This document shows positions 30,042 through 38,594 of a stretch of DNA of 64,000 nucleotides, piece after piece. Position 1 is the stretch's first letter. Every line of letters starts with the position of its first letter. Source of the DNA: Terriglobia bacterium (lineage in GTDB: Bacteria > Acidobacteriota > Terriglobia > Bryobacterales > Bryobacteraceae); NCBI GenBank assembly GCA_020073445.1, contig JAIQFE010000013.1, positions 62,001-126,000 on the forward strand, given 5' to 3'. A program made the translations under genes and the position numbers. Below the pieces are notes generated by a model. That model was not told where the DNA came from and did no database searches. It was given only the letters and a program-made list of their open reading frames with translations.

Positions 30042-31238
30042 ATGGGTACATATAGCATGGCGCAAGTGGACAAGACATACGGCGATGCCATCGAATGCTT
30101 GCGGCGGTGTTGCTATCAGTGGGGCTTGAAAGCATCCGGCCGTCCCGTGGGACACCACCAGGTCTGGGCGCGCGACGCCATGATCTCTGCCTTGGGCGGC
30201 CGCTTTGCCCAGGACAAACAGATTGAAGACGCGTTTCAAGCGAGTATCGCCCTGCTGAAGGATCATCGGGCCCCGAACGGTGCGATCCCGAACAATGTCG
30301 ATTGCGCGACGCTGCGTCCCAACTTCCGCGCTTATGCTGACGGCGGACTGTGGTGGATTATCGGCAGTGCGATGCTCGCCCCGGATCCCGATGTGACTCG
30401 GGAAGTTCTTCGCTGGTACGAATACCAGGATGTGGACCAAAGCGGCTTGCTCAGCATGCAGGAAGCCTCGGACTGGCAGGATCTTTTCTGCACGCGAGGC
30501 AAGGGACTGTATCTCAATTGCCTATATGTGATCGCACTGCGCTGCGCCGCAGAGCTTTTTTCTGGTGACGAAGCCGAACGTCTTCTGCGCCGGGCTGGTT
30601 TGGTAGCGGAACGGATCAACGCCTACTTTTGGTATGCGGGCGACAACAATACCCTGCGGCACATTTCGAATTCGTTCAGCACCGAAGGCTCTCCTCTACG
30701 CGATTCCATGGGACGATCACGCGAGGCGCCTGAGAAGCGGTATCTGAAGGAAGAGCGCTATTATCTCCCGTACCTCGGATTTCGCGCGCTGGGCGAATGG
30801 TTCGATTCGTTCGGCAATATTCTTGCGATCCTTGCTGGTGTCGCCGACGAACAGCAGACGGGCGTGATTTTGGACTTCATCTCGCGATACTCGCTCGACA
30901 ACTGGCCGCTCCGGAGCCTGACCCCGGCGATTCAGCCGGGCGATGCGGACTGGCGCAGTTACTATGGATCGCTGAACGCTCCGCATCATTATCACAACGG
31001 CGGTGCGTGGCCGTTCCTGGGCGGATTCTATGTCGCGGCTCTGGTGAAAGCCGGCCGGGGCGAGGCCGCTACTCTTGCCTTGCGCAATCTTGCCGAGTTG
31101 AATCAACGTGGGCAGTTCAACGAGTGGCACCATGGGGAAACCGGCGTCGCGATGGGCGCTCAGGATCAAGCCTGGTCGGCCGGGATGTACCTGTTCGCCT
31201 CGGAGTGCGTCCAGCGCGGCCGAGTGCCGCTGCTGTGA
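30042..31238 (+). CDS. Six-hairpin glycoside hydrolase (GDE/GH15-like)
   Basis: The 398-aa cytoplasmic protein has alternating helices typical of an (alpha/alpha)6 barrel and family-like motifs: VGHHQVWARDAMISALGG, DWQDLFCTRGKGLYLNCLY, NAPHHYHNGGAWPFLGGFYVAAL, and FNEWHHGETGVAMGAQDQAWSAGMYLFA. These match debranching-enzyme and GH15-like folds in which two acidic residues catalyse glucoside hydrolysis; the Asp of WARD, the Asp of DWQDLF and the Glu of FNEW are candidates. Next to a glucosylglycerate-type transferase it may recycle the solute by hydrolysing it. The ATG at 30042 is 4 bases after the previous stop; an ATG at 30057 (MAQVDKTY) is an alternative. Confidence 0.75.
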   Translation: MGTYSMAQVDKTYGDAIECLRRCCYQWGLKASGRPVGHHQVWARDAMISALGGRFAQDKQIEDAFQASIALLKDHRAPNGAIPNNVDCATLRPNFRAYADGGLWWIIGSAMLAPDPDVTREVLRWYEYQDVDQSGLLSMQEASDWQDLFCTRGKGLYLNCLYVIALRCAAELFSGDEAERLLRRAGLVAERINAYFWYAGDNNTLRHISNSFSTEGSPLRDSMGRSREAPEKRYLKEERYYLPYLGFRALGEWFDSFGNILAILAGVADEQQTGVILDFISRYSLDNWPLRSLTPAIQPGDADWRSYYGSLNAPHHYHNGGAWPFLGGFYVAALVKAGRGEAATLALRNLAELNQRGQFNEWHHGETGVAMGAQDQAWSAGMYLFASECVQRGRVPLL

Positions 31239-31312
31239 TGCGCTGACGTATCAACAACTTCCCGCGCGAAACGGTCCTGCTGCTCCTGCGTCCAACTCAG
31301 TGGAGAAGAGAT

Positions 31313-31774
31313 ATGCCGAAAACAACCGTTGGATTGTTTGAAGATGCTGGCATGGTTGAAGATGTAGTGAACCAGATCGAAGCCCTGGGCTTTCCCCGGA
31401 ACGAGGTGCGCGTCGTCGACGAACCGCAAACGTTCGAGGTCACGGGCGTGATGAGCTTCGCGCGGCTCGACTTCGAAGTCGATCTAATGCGGGAATTGAC
31501 CCGGATTGGAGCGACCAAGGCTGAGGCACAAGCCTATGTCGACGGGCTGCGGCGCGGAGGCGCACTAGTATTCGCAACAGGCACGGACGACAAGGTGGAT
31601 GCTGCCGCGGGTATCATGAACCGTCACGGCGCCGTTGAGATCGAGGAGACCAGCGGCCCGGAACCGGAACTGCCGCATATCGTTCGCCAGAGCGGCATGC
31701 CGGCAACCGAGACCGCCGTCATGGCTGGTCGCATCCGCCAGACCGGTGGGGGCGCCTGCTTGTTCGTGTGGTGA
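31313..31774 (+). CDS. YflT-like general stress protein
   Basis: The 153-aa protein begins MPKTTVGLFEDAGMVEDVVNQIEALGFPRNEVRVVD, an N-terminal beta-alpha-beta unit like the YflT/17M general-stress fold, with a DFEVDLMRELTRIGATKAEAQAYVDGLRRGGALVFATG continuation. The C-terminal 50 residues are unstructured-looking. A GGAGAAGAG ribosome site precedes the ATG. It closes the solute island and supports a stress role for it. The function of the family is not known in detail. Confidence 0.75.
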   Translation: MPKTTVGLFEDAGMVEDVVNQIEALGFPRNEVRVVDEPQTFEVTGVMSFARLDFEVDLMRELTRIGATKAEAQAYVDGLRRGGALVFATGTDDKVDAAAGIMNRHGAVEIEETSGPEPELPHIVRQSGMPATETAVMAGRIRQTGGGACLFVW

Positions 31775-31793
31775 CGTGGCCTGGAGTTTTGAT

Positions 31794-32186
31794 CTACCCG
31801 ACTTCGAAGAACATCGCGGTTTTTTCGCGACGGAAGGTCGCAAAGCCGGCCCGGGCGAAGAAGCCGGTCTGGCTCGTCACCGCGAACAGTTCCTTCACTC
31901 CCCTTGCACGGGCGCGGTGTTTGCACAGTTCCACCAATCGGGAAGCGACACCGCGCTTCTGAAAAGTCGGGTGGACGGCCAGGCTCCGCACTTCCGCCAG
32001 CCGCTTGGAATAGATCTGGAGAGCGCAACAGCCGACAATATGATCCCCGGCAGTCGCCACAAAAAACGATGAGATCCGGGGCAGGTTCTGTTGCGCTAGC
32101 TGTTCGGGATAGAGCCTCAGCAGTTCACGGATAGAAGGCATCTCTCCGAGCCTCGCGGGACGAAAAGACACTTTGCTGGTTTTCAA
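31794..32186 (-). CDS. GNAT N-acetyltransferase (ArgA/N-acetylglutamate-synthase-like)
   Basis: The 130-aa protein is a single GNAT domain: FRPARLGEMPSIRELL at the N-terminus, a VGCCALQIYSKRLAEVRSLAVHPTFQKRGVASRLVE acetyl-CoA site with the Q/RxxGxA/G loop (QKRGVA), and FFARAGFATFRREK near the end. This layout is closest to the short ArgA-type acetyltransferases that acetylate glutamate at the start of arginine synthesis, though other small amines are possible. It starts 8 bases after the TlpA-like gene on the same strand, so they are probably cotranscribed. No other arginine gene is nearby. Confidence 0.78.
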   Translation of the reverse strand: MKTSKVSFRPARLGEMPSIRELLRLYPEQLAQQNLPRISSFFVATAGDHIVGCCALQIYSKRLAEVRSLAVHPTFQKRGVASRLVELCKHRARARGVKELFAVTSQTGFFARAGFATFRREKTAMFFEVG

Positions 32187-32194
32187 CGTGAAGC

Positions 32195-33421
32195 TTATTT
32201 CTCCGCCAGCAGGCGCCCTACCTGGACGTTGAACTCGTCCTTAGCTTGGCCGAAGAGTTCGCCGCTACCGGGACTTGGAAAACCGGAATGAATGCCCCGC
32301 ACCAAGCCCTTGCGATCTAAGAATAGAGTGGCCGGCCAGGTGTTCCAGTTGACTAACTGCGTGAGTTTGCTATTCGCTTCGTCCGGATCGCCGCCCAGCA
32401 ACACCGGGAACTCCAGACCATACTTCTTCACAAACGCCCGTAAGCGGGTCGGATCCTTCAATTGCTCGGTCTCTTCGAACGAAAGCGAGACAATCTCGAG
32501 TCCCTGCCTGCCGTACCTGCGGTACATGTCAGCCAGAAAAGGAGCTTCGTCATGGCAGTTCGGGCACCAGCTACCGGTGATCTCGACCACCAGGACCTTC
32601 CCCCGGAACCGGGCATCCGCGTTGGATACGATCCGCCCGTTCAAGTCCGGGAAACTGAACCGGAATGGTTCACTCGGATCCTTCATCGTGGTGTGCTGAT
32701 CGGGATCGGTGGGTTCTGGCAGCCCTTGGGCGCGGGCGGCGGCGGGACGATAAGCTGTCAGCTTGGTTTTACCGTCTTGAAGGATATTCAGCGTGCCGTC
32801 GCTCGCGGGTGCGATTTCCATAAGATGGGCGCGCGCACCGTCGAAATGGCTGAGCACGAATTTGCCGTTCTGGAAGACGCCGCTGATGGTGCCGGTGTCC
32901 CCGTCCACGCGCAAGATAGTCGCGGAGGCCTTCATGCCGGATTGTTGCACAACGAAGCGCCATGCCAACTCGCCTTTTCCGCTCTTGTTGGGGATTTCCC
33001 AAAGACCGTCGATAGACGGGACGATCACAGAGACCGCAGTCGGCTTAGCCGCAACAGCCCGCGTAGCCCGAATCGCAAAGGGACCCTTCATGCGCCGCGT
33101 GCCGGCATATTGACCCTCGAGCACGCCGTCTTTCAGCGTCGCTTCGAGGGTCGCCGCGTAATAGTCCCAATTGAGGACCAGCTTTCCATTCTCGAACCGG
33201 CCTTGGGTCGACGGGTATCGGTCATCGCCATTGAAGAATGACGCTGTGACCTTCGTGCCTGAGCCCGAGATTTCCAGGGGAAAGGGCGTCTCGATGCCAT
33301 TAATCTGGATGGTCGCGTCCCAGCGTCCCGCGATTGGCTTAGTGACAGACTTGGTGATGGATTGAGCGAAGGCTGACGGGGCCAACGCCAGAACTACTGC
33401 GGCGAAGGTTTTGCCATTCAT
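32195..33421 (-). CDS. Secreted TlpA-like thioredoxin-fold protein
   Basis: The 408-aa product has a signal peptide (MNGKTFAAVVLALAPSAFAQ). Residues about 30-230 form a beta-rich extension with repeated short strands (GRWDATIQINGIETPFPLEI, LNWDYYAATLEATLKDGVLEGQY). Residues about 255-405 are a TlpA/ResA-like redoxin with active-site SWCPNC (Cys286, Cys289), VVEITGSW and the cis-Pro segment WNTWPATLFLDRKG. Periplasmic TlpA-like proteins reduce disulfides, often for cytochrome c maturation. The long N-terminal extension is unusual compared with the ~170-residue core family and may bind a substrate. Confidence 0.88.
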   Translation of the reverse strand: MNGKTFAAVVLALAPSAFAQSITKSVTKPIAGRWDATIQINGIETPFPLEISGSGTKVTASFFNGDDRYPSTQGRFENGKLVLNWDYYAATLEATLKDGVLEGQYAGTRRMKGPFAIRATRAVAAKPTAVSVIVPSIDGLWEIPNKSGKGELAWRFVVQQSGMKASATILRVDGDTGTISGVFQNGKFVLSHFDGARAHLMEIAPASDGTLNILQDGKTKLTAYRPAAARAQGLPEPTDPDQHTTMKDPSEPFRFSFPDLNGRIVSNADARFRGKVLVVEITGSWCPNCHDEAPFLADMYRRYGRQGLEIVSLSFEETEQLKDPTRLRAFVKKYGLEFPVLLGGDPDEANSKLTQLVNWNTWPATLFLDRKGLVRGIHSGFPSPGSGELFGQAKDEFNVQVGRLLAEK

Positions 33422-33481
33422 GGAGTAAAGATATCACGGCGGAGGAACACAAACTGAGAAGACCGGGCGGAGAAATCGCGA

Positions 33482-34561
33482 TCAGACCCGCGCGCCTTCG
33501 GAATCCAGGAGCTTCTTCTTCCGTTCGACGCCCCAACGATAGCCGGAGAGCGAACCATCCGTACGCACGACGCGGTGGCATGGAATCGCCACGGCCAAGT
33601 TATTCGCCGCGCAGGCTCCGGCGACGGCCCGCGTGGCGCCCGGCTGGCCGAGCTTTTGCGCGAGTTCCGAATATGTCGAAGTCGTACCGGAGGGGATTTC
33701 ACGCAGAGCTTTCCAAACCCGCTGCTGAAACGCAGTGCCCTGGACATGCAGCGGCAATCCCAATCCCGCTGACGGGTTCTCCACGAAGGCAATGACCCGG
33801 GCGACCATGCGCTCGAACTTCTTATCGCCGCCGATCAGCTTGGCGTTAGCGAAACGCTCCTGAAGTTCCCTCACTAACTTGTTGGGGTCGTCGCCCATAG
33901 CGATCGAACAAATGCCCAAGTCAGACGCGGCGACCAGGATCGACCCGAGCGAGCATTCGCCGACAGCGAATCGGATCGTCGCGCCGCTGCCGCCAGCTTT
34001 GAACTCCGTGGGCTTCATGCCGAGCCTCTTGGGGGATTCGGCGTAAAACCGCCCGTTGGAATTGAATCCCGAATTGTAGATCGCCGATGTCACCGTTCCG
34101 CGGCGCGAAAGCTCCTCCTGCATCCGTTTGGCACGATGCGCGGTTGCGTAAGCTTTGGGCGTCAGGCCGGTAATCGACTTAAACACACGGTGGAAATGAA
34201 ACGGGCTCATGCCGATGGCCTCGGCCAGAGCGTCCAGGGAAAGCGGTTCTTCGGCGTCTTCAATTAACTTGCATGCCTTGGCCACCATGGCTGCTTGTTC
34301 GCCAGGAGCCGAGGGATCGTTCGGCTTGCAGCGTTTGCACGCACGAAATCCCGCGCGCTCGGCGTCCTTCGGCGTCGGGTGGAAAGCCACGTTCTCGCGG
34401 CGTGCAAGCCGTGCCGGGCATGACGGACGGCAGTAGACGCCAGTGGTCTTTACGGAATAGACGAACGCATCGTCGGCATTCTTCTCGCGGTCAATGACTG
34501 CCGCCCAGCGCTCCGTGCCGGTAAGATAGGATCTCTCGATTGTGTTTTTGACTGTCGGCAT
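33482..34561 (-). CDS. ada: Ada: methylated-DNA-cysteine methyltransferase and regulator
   Basis: The 359-aa product has the three-part Ada layout: an N-terminal zinc/methylphosphotriester domain (VKTTGVYCRPSCPAR with Cys44 and Cys48, then RACKRC completing the zinc site), an AraC-type helix-turn-helix (about 95-190, with EPLSLDALAEAIGMSPFHFHRVFKSITGLTPKAYA) and a C-terminal O6-methylguanine methyltransferase (VPCHRVV-type active site IPCHRVV with Cys328). It repairs alkylated DNA and, when methylated at the N-terminal Cys, activates the adaptive response. A site matching the Ada-box pattern lies in its promoter. Confidence 0.95.
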   Translation of the reverse strand: MPTVKNTIERSYLTGTERWAAVIDREKNADDAFVYSVKTTGVYCRPSCPARLARRENVAFHPTPKDAERAGFRACKRCKPNDPSAPGEQAAMVAKACKLIEDAEEPLSLDALAEAIGMSPFHFHRVFKSITGLTPKAYATAHRAKRMQEELSRRGTVTSAIYNSGFNSNGRFYAESPKRLGMKPTEFKAGGSGATIRFAVGECSLGSILVAASDLGICSIAMGDDPNKLVRELQERFANAKLIGGDKKFERMVARVIAFVENPSAGLGLPLHVQGTAFQQRVWKALREIPSGTTSTYSELAQKLGQPGATRAVAGACAANNLAVAIPCHRVVRTDGSLSGYRWGVERKKKLLDSEGARV

Positions 34562-34604
34562 AACGAAAGATTAGCCGATCCCTTCCGTCATCACACTCCG
34601 TTTC

Positions 34605-34617
34605 TTGCTTTCAAATT
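34605..34617 (-). promoter_or_regulatory. Candidate Ada box upstream of ada
   Basis: Read on the minus strand the sequence is AATTTGAAAGCAA, which fits AAT-N6-GCAA, the two-part site bound by methylated Ada in Escherichia coli. It lies 43 bases upstream of the ada ATG, so Ada would control its own gene as in enterobacteria. The match is seen directly; binding is inferred. Seven fixed bases in an 80-base gap are expected by chance about once in a hundred such gaps. Confidence 0.5.
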
Positions 34618-34641
34618 CGCCCCGATGTGAAACGACCGGAG

Positions 34642-35448
34642 CTAATGAACCTTCCCTAAGTTTAGTGTCATGCCAAAAGCAATCTGGTGGTCGGGCGCCC
34701 GACCGGTAGACGCAAAGTGTTGGGCGGCGACATCGAAAGCCAGCTGGTCCGTTACTTGGTACTCGATTCCCTCAAATGCCAGGAACGCCGTGTTTTGGCC
34801 CGTCGATTTCTCCCACTCCGCATTGAAATGCGGGGTGAGTTTCTCGAGCAAGCGAGATCCAGATAGCTGACGGCCGAAACCCAAGCCCAAATCGAACGTT
34901 CCGGCCGGGTTCGAGTCCGAACTATGCGTGGCTCCGGACCAGCCGAGAGTCGCGCCGATGCTATTTCGGCCGCTATCGTACCGCGCGATCGCCACAGCTC
35001 CCAAACGGGCGCCCGATTCATCCCGAAGAAAAACGGTCGCTTGGGGCGCAATGGCGATATCCAGCTTTTCGCCGTCGTGCAGCACCGATGTCGCGGTCAA
35101 TGTGACTGCCTGGCTGAACTGCGTGAGCCGGCCGCCTCCCACATCCGCCGACGTGACGGTATCGAAGGCGACGCTGTACTCAGTCCGCCCCCAGATAATA
35201 TGACGCCCGGCGGGAGTGTATCTCAATCCCGAAGGCATCGCGAAAGTGGCAGTGGAAAAGGAGTAGAGCCCGCCCCAATCCAGCTCGGCCGTGCCCGGCT
35301 CGGTGATCAACGTGTTGACATGGAGGCGTTTCCGCAACGCGATCTTCGAATTGCTGTTCGACTGGGTTGCGCCGCGCGTGAAAAGTCCCGCAAAACAAGA
35401 CGGGGAAGCCATCAAACACATCAGGGCGGCGCTTACGCGGACTCGCAT
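34642..35448 (-). CDS. Outer membrane beta-barrel-like protein, last gene of the RND operon
   Basis: The 268-aa product has a signal peptide (MRVRVSAALMCLMASPSCFAG) and then amphipathic beta strands with many Ser/Thr/Gly residues (STATFAMPSGLRYTPAGRHIIWGRTEYSVAFDTV, RLGAVAIARYDSGRNSIGATLGWSG), as in MetA/transporter-type outer membrane barrels. I chose ATG 35448, which overlaps the RND stop as TGATG; a longer open frame up to 35832 is inside the RND gene and lacks export features. I do not recognise its function; context suggests it serves the same efflux system. Confidence 0.68.
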   Translation of the reverse strand: MRVRVSAALMCLMASPSCFAGLFTRGATQSNSNSKIALRKRLHVNTLITEPGTAELDWGGLYSFSTATFAMPSGLRYTPAGRHIIWGRTEYSVAFDTVTSADVGGGRLTQFSQAVTLTATSVLHDGEKLDIAIAPQATVFLRDESGARLGAVAIARYDSGRNSIGATLGWSGATHSSDSNPAGTFDLGLGFGRQLSGSRLLEKLTPHFNAEWEKSTGQNTAFLAFEGIEYQVTDQLAFDVAAQHFASTGRAPDHQIAFGMTLNLGKVH

Positions 35449-38400
35449 CAGGCCGGCTGGTCGCTCCGTCTGCTCAAGTAATAATGTACCGCGGGCGTGA
35501 CGATCAACGACAAGACCATGGAAGCCAGCAGTCCGCCGATCACGGCGATCGCGAGCGGCTGCAACATCTGCGAGCCCGCACCGATGGCCAGAGACAGCGG
35601 AATCATTCCGGCGATCGTAGCCAAGGCGGTCATCAGGATTGGGCGCAGGCGGCGCTCGCCCGCCAGAATCATCGCGTCCCGCACGGAGGAACCTTCGGCG
35701 CGGAAGCGCTGATCGGCGTCGAGAAGGAGGATTCCGTTTTTCGCCACGATGCCGATCACCATAATCAAACCCATGAAAGAAGATATGTTGAACGTGGTCC
35801 CCGTCACCAAAAGCGCGAAAAATACACCGCACGTGGATAGCAGCGCCGAGGCTAGAATGGCGGCCGGAGCCGCGAACGTGCGGAACTCGAACAGCAGCAC
35901 GGTAAATACCAGCACCACGGCAAGGGCAAGAACAACGAGAAGATCGCGGAACGACTTTTGCTGCTCCTCATAGGTTCCGCCGTAGACGACGCGGATGGAA
36001 TTGGGGATGTGCAGATCCGTTACCGCTTGCTGGACCAGCGCGATGCCCTCGCCCAGGCTTACGCCTTCAAAGCGTCCTGTGACGGCGACGCGCCGCTGCA
36101 GATCCTCGCGGATGATCTCGGTCTGGCCATTCTCGTTCTGAAAATTCGCAAGCGAACCCAGCGTCGCGGTCTTGCCGGTCGAACTGCTGGTGATCATGGT
36201 GTTCCGGATTTGATCGAGTGACGAGCGCGAGTTATCGGGGAAGCGCACGCGAATGGTGTAGGCGTGGTCATTCACCACCACCGGCGCCGTGGCCGGCTCA
36301 CCCTGCAGGATGGCGCTAGCATCGAGCTCGATTTCCTGAGGTGTGAAGCCGGCCCGGGCCGCGGTCACGGGATCGACGTTCATCACAATCGCGGATCCGC
36401 TGACGGTATTCTCGATGCCGTCCTTTACGTCCGCCACTTCTTTGATCTTCTTGATTCTCTCGGCCACCTTGGGCGCCCATTCCTCCAGGAGTTTGGGGTC
36501 CACGGAGAACAGCTTAATCTCAATCGGCTCAGGGGAACTAGTCAGGTCGCCGATCATGTCTTGAAGGACTTGAATGAATTCGACGTCCAGCTGCGGGTAC
36601 TGCTTGTTGACCTTTTCGCGTACCTCGGAGATGATCTCGTCTATGGCGCGATCCCGGTCGCGCTTCAATCGCACGGAGAAATCGCCTGTATTCGACTCGG
36701 TCACCGCGGCAAGACCCAACTGCATCCCGGTGCGACGGGAAGTACTCTCGATTTCCGGCGTCGACGCGAGAATCTTTTCGACCCCCAACAGCACCTCGTT
36801 GGTATCCGCCAGCGCCGATCCCGCCGGCATGATGTAGTCGAGAATGAAGCCCCCCTCGTCCATTTCCGGAAGCAGGTCGCTGCCGAGCGCCCGATAGCCG
36901 AAGAAAGAAGCCACGATCAGCGCGATACAGCCGACTCCAAATACCAGCGGATAAGCCAGGACAAACCGCAACACGCGCTCATAGGTGCGCATTACGCGAG
37001 CCATAAATCCTGTCGGCACGGCGTGTCCTTCGGGATCGGATACTTCGAGCGGATGCGTGGACCTTTGGCGGCGCAACAGGTAATGGCTGAGAGTGGGAGT
37101 CCAGGTTAGGGCGAGCGCCAACGAAGTAAGCAGCGCCGTGCCGACGGTTACCGCGAGCGCGCGGAAAAACGTGCCTGTCACTCCGGTGATCGTAATCAAG
37201 GGCAGAAAGACCACGATCGGCGTTATGGTCGATCCCACTAATGGCACTCGAATCTCGCGCAGCGCGCTGCGGATCGCCTCACTTCGGCTCTGCCCGGAGT
37301 CGCGATGCAGAACGATATTTTCCACGACTACAATGGCGTCGTCGATCACCAGCCCCACGGCCGCGGCCAGTCCCCCGAGCGTCATGAGGTTGAAGGTTTG
37401 TCCCAGCGCACGGAGCGCGATCAGGGTAATCGCGATGGTCGCGGGAATCACCAGGGCGGCTACCAGCGAGCTGCCCCAATCGCGCAGGAACAGAACCAGA
37501 ATGATCGCGGCGAGCGCCAGGCCGATCAGGATCGCGTCCCGTACGCTGCTGATCGAGTCGCGCACCAGAGTGGATTGGTCGTAGAACGCCTGCACCTTCA
37601 CGCCCGGCGGAAGAGTCTTCCGAATCTGGTCCAATTCCTGGTTCGACGCATCCGCCACCGCAACTGTATTGCTATCCGCTTGCCGGAAGATATTCAGCAG
37701 CACGGCGGGTTTGCCGTTGGCCGTGACGATCGTGTAAACCGGCATCACGGAAGGGTGAACCGTGGCGATGTCGCCGATTCGAACAGGGAGCCCGGCGGGA
37801 GTGGTCCTCACAACGATGTTCGCGATCTCGGCCGGATCGTGGGCCTGCCCGCTGACAAGCGTCAGCGAAAGCTCGTGATTGTTTTCAATTAAGCCCGGCG
37901 AGTCGATCATGTTGCTCTTCGAGACCGCGTCCAGGATGGCCGGCACCGTGACTCCGGCCTCCAGAAGCTTGGCTGGATCGGGCTCAATCTGGAACTCGGG
38001 GACAGTTCCACCTTGCAGTATCACCGTCGAGACGCCGTTCACGCGGTTGAGGCGTGGCTTGATCGTGTAGTTGGCCAGCTCCCAGAGGTCGCTCTGAGAC
38101 ATGGTGTCGGAAGTCAGACTGTAGGCCAGAATCGGCATCAACGCGGCAAAGGTCATGCGATTTGCCGTGAGCTTCGCCGTGGGAGGCAGCGACGGCTGCA
38201 CACGCGCCAGCGCGGCATTCACGTATTGAAGTGTCTGGAACATGTCGACGTTCCAGTTGAAGAAGAGGCTCACTTCTCCGGAGCCGCGGCTGGTCGTGGA
38301 AATGACGCGCTCGAGTCCCGGCACCGAATTCATTGCTTCCTCGATGGGGCGCGTCACGGTCACCTCAGTTTGATTGATAGGCGAGACTCCGTTATCGATG

Positions 38401-38594
38401 GCGACGACAATCTTGGGGAAGTCGGTGTTGGGAAACACGGCCACAGGAATCGTGAATGCCAGATAAACGCCGGCCACGATCAACGTGAGAATAACGAAGA
38501 TGACGGGGCGCGAGAAGCGCGCCGTCCAATGTTCCGCAGAGGGGCGCTCGGCTGAGGGGGCGCCGCCTGAAATGATCGAATTCGACTCGCTCAT
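35448..38594 (-). CDS. RND efflux transporter, inner-membrane pump
   Basis: The 1048-aa product is an RND pump with 12 membrane helices and two large periplasmic loops. It shows the family landmarks RPVIFVILTLIVAGVYLA at helix 1, SVPGLERVISTTSRGSGEVSLFF, the proton-relay helix 4 AAAVGLVIDDAIVVVENIV (two Asp), and helix 10-12 segments with VIGIVAKNGILLLDAD and LRPILMTALATIAGM. The N-terminal 30 residues are a polar cytoplasmic extension. Sequence features do not settle the substrate (drug, solvent or metal). It overlaps the adaptor gene upstream by ATGA and the outer membrane protein gene downstream by TGATG. Confidence 0.94.
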   Translation of the reverse strand: MSESNSIISGGAPSAERPSAEHWTARFSRPVIFVILTLIVAGVYLAFTIPVAVFPNTDFPKIVVAIDNGVSPINQTEVTVTRPIEEAMNSVPGLERVISTTSRGSGEVSLFFNWNVDMFQTLQYVNAALARVQPSLPPTAKLTANRMTFAALMPILAYSLTSDTMSQSDLWELANYTIKPRLNRVNGVSTVILQGGTVPEFQIEPDPAKLLEAGVTVPAILDAVSKSNMIDSPGLIENNHELSLTLVSGQAHDPAEIANIVVRTTPAGLPVRIGDIATVHPSVMPVYTIVTANGKPAVLLNIFRQADSNTVAVADASNQELDQIRKTLPPGVKVQAFYDQSTLVRDSISSVRDAILIGLALAAIILVLFLRDWGSSLVAALVIPATIAITLIALRALGQTFNLMTLGGLAAAVGLVIDDAIVVVENIVLHRDSGQSRSEAIRSALREIRVPLVGSTITPIVVFLPLITITGVTGTFFRALAVTVGTALLTSLALALTWTPTLSHYLLRRQRSTHPLEVSDPEGHAVPTGFMARVMRTYERVLRFVLAYPLVFGVGCIALIVASFFGYRALGSDLLPEMDEGGFILDYIMPAGSALADTNEVLLGVEKILASTPEIESTSRRTGMQLGLAAVTESNTGDFSVRLKRDRDRAIDEIISEVREKVNKQYPQLDVEFIQVLQDMIGDLTSSPEPIEIKLFSVDPKLLEEWAPKVAERIKKIKEVADVKDGIENTVSGSAIVMNVDPVTAARAGFTPQEIELDASAILQGEPATAPVVVNDHAYTIRVRFPDNSRSSLDQIRNTMITSSSTGKTATLGSLANFQNENGQTEIIREDLQRRVAVTGRFEGVSLGEGIALVQQAVTDLHIPNSIRVVYGGTYEEQQKSFRDLLVVLALAVVLVFTVLLFEFRTFAAPAAILASALLSTCGVFFALLVTGTTFNISSFMGLIMVIGIVAKNGILLLDADQRFRAEGSSVRDAMILAGERRLRPILMTALATIAGMIPLSLAIGAGSQMLQPLAIAVIGGLLASMVLSLIVTPAVHYYLSRRSDQPA

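Noticed and set aside
35449-35832. Longer start for the barrel-like protein
   Set aside because: The extra 128 residues lie inside the RND gene on the same strand and hide the signal peptide.
36264-37109. Long plus-strand open frame opposite the RND pump
   Set aside because: The minus-strand RND reading has full family motifs; this is a high-GC shadow frame, like many others opposite the large genes.
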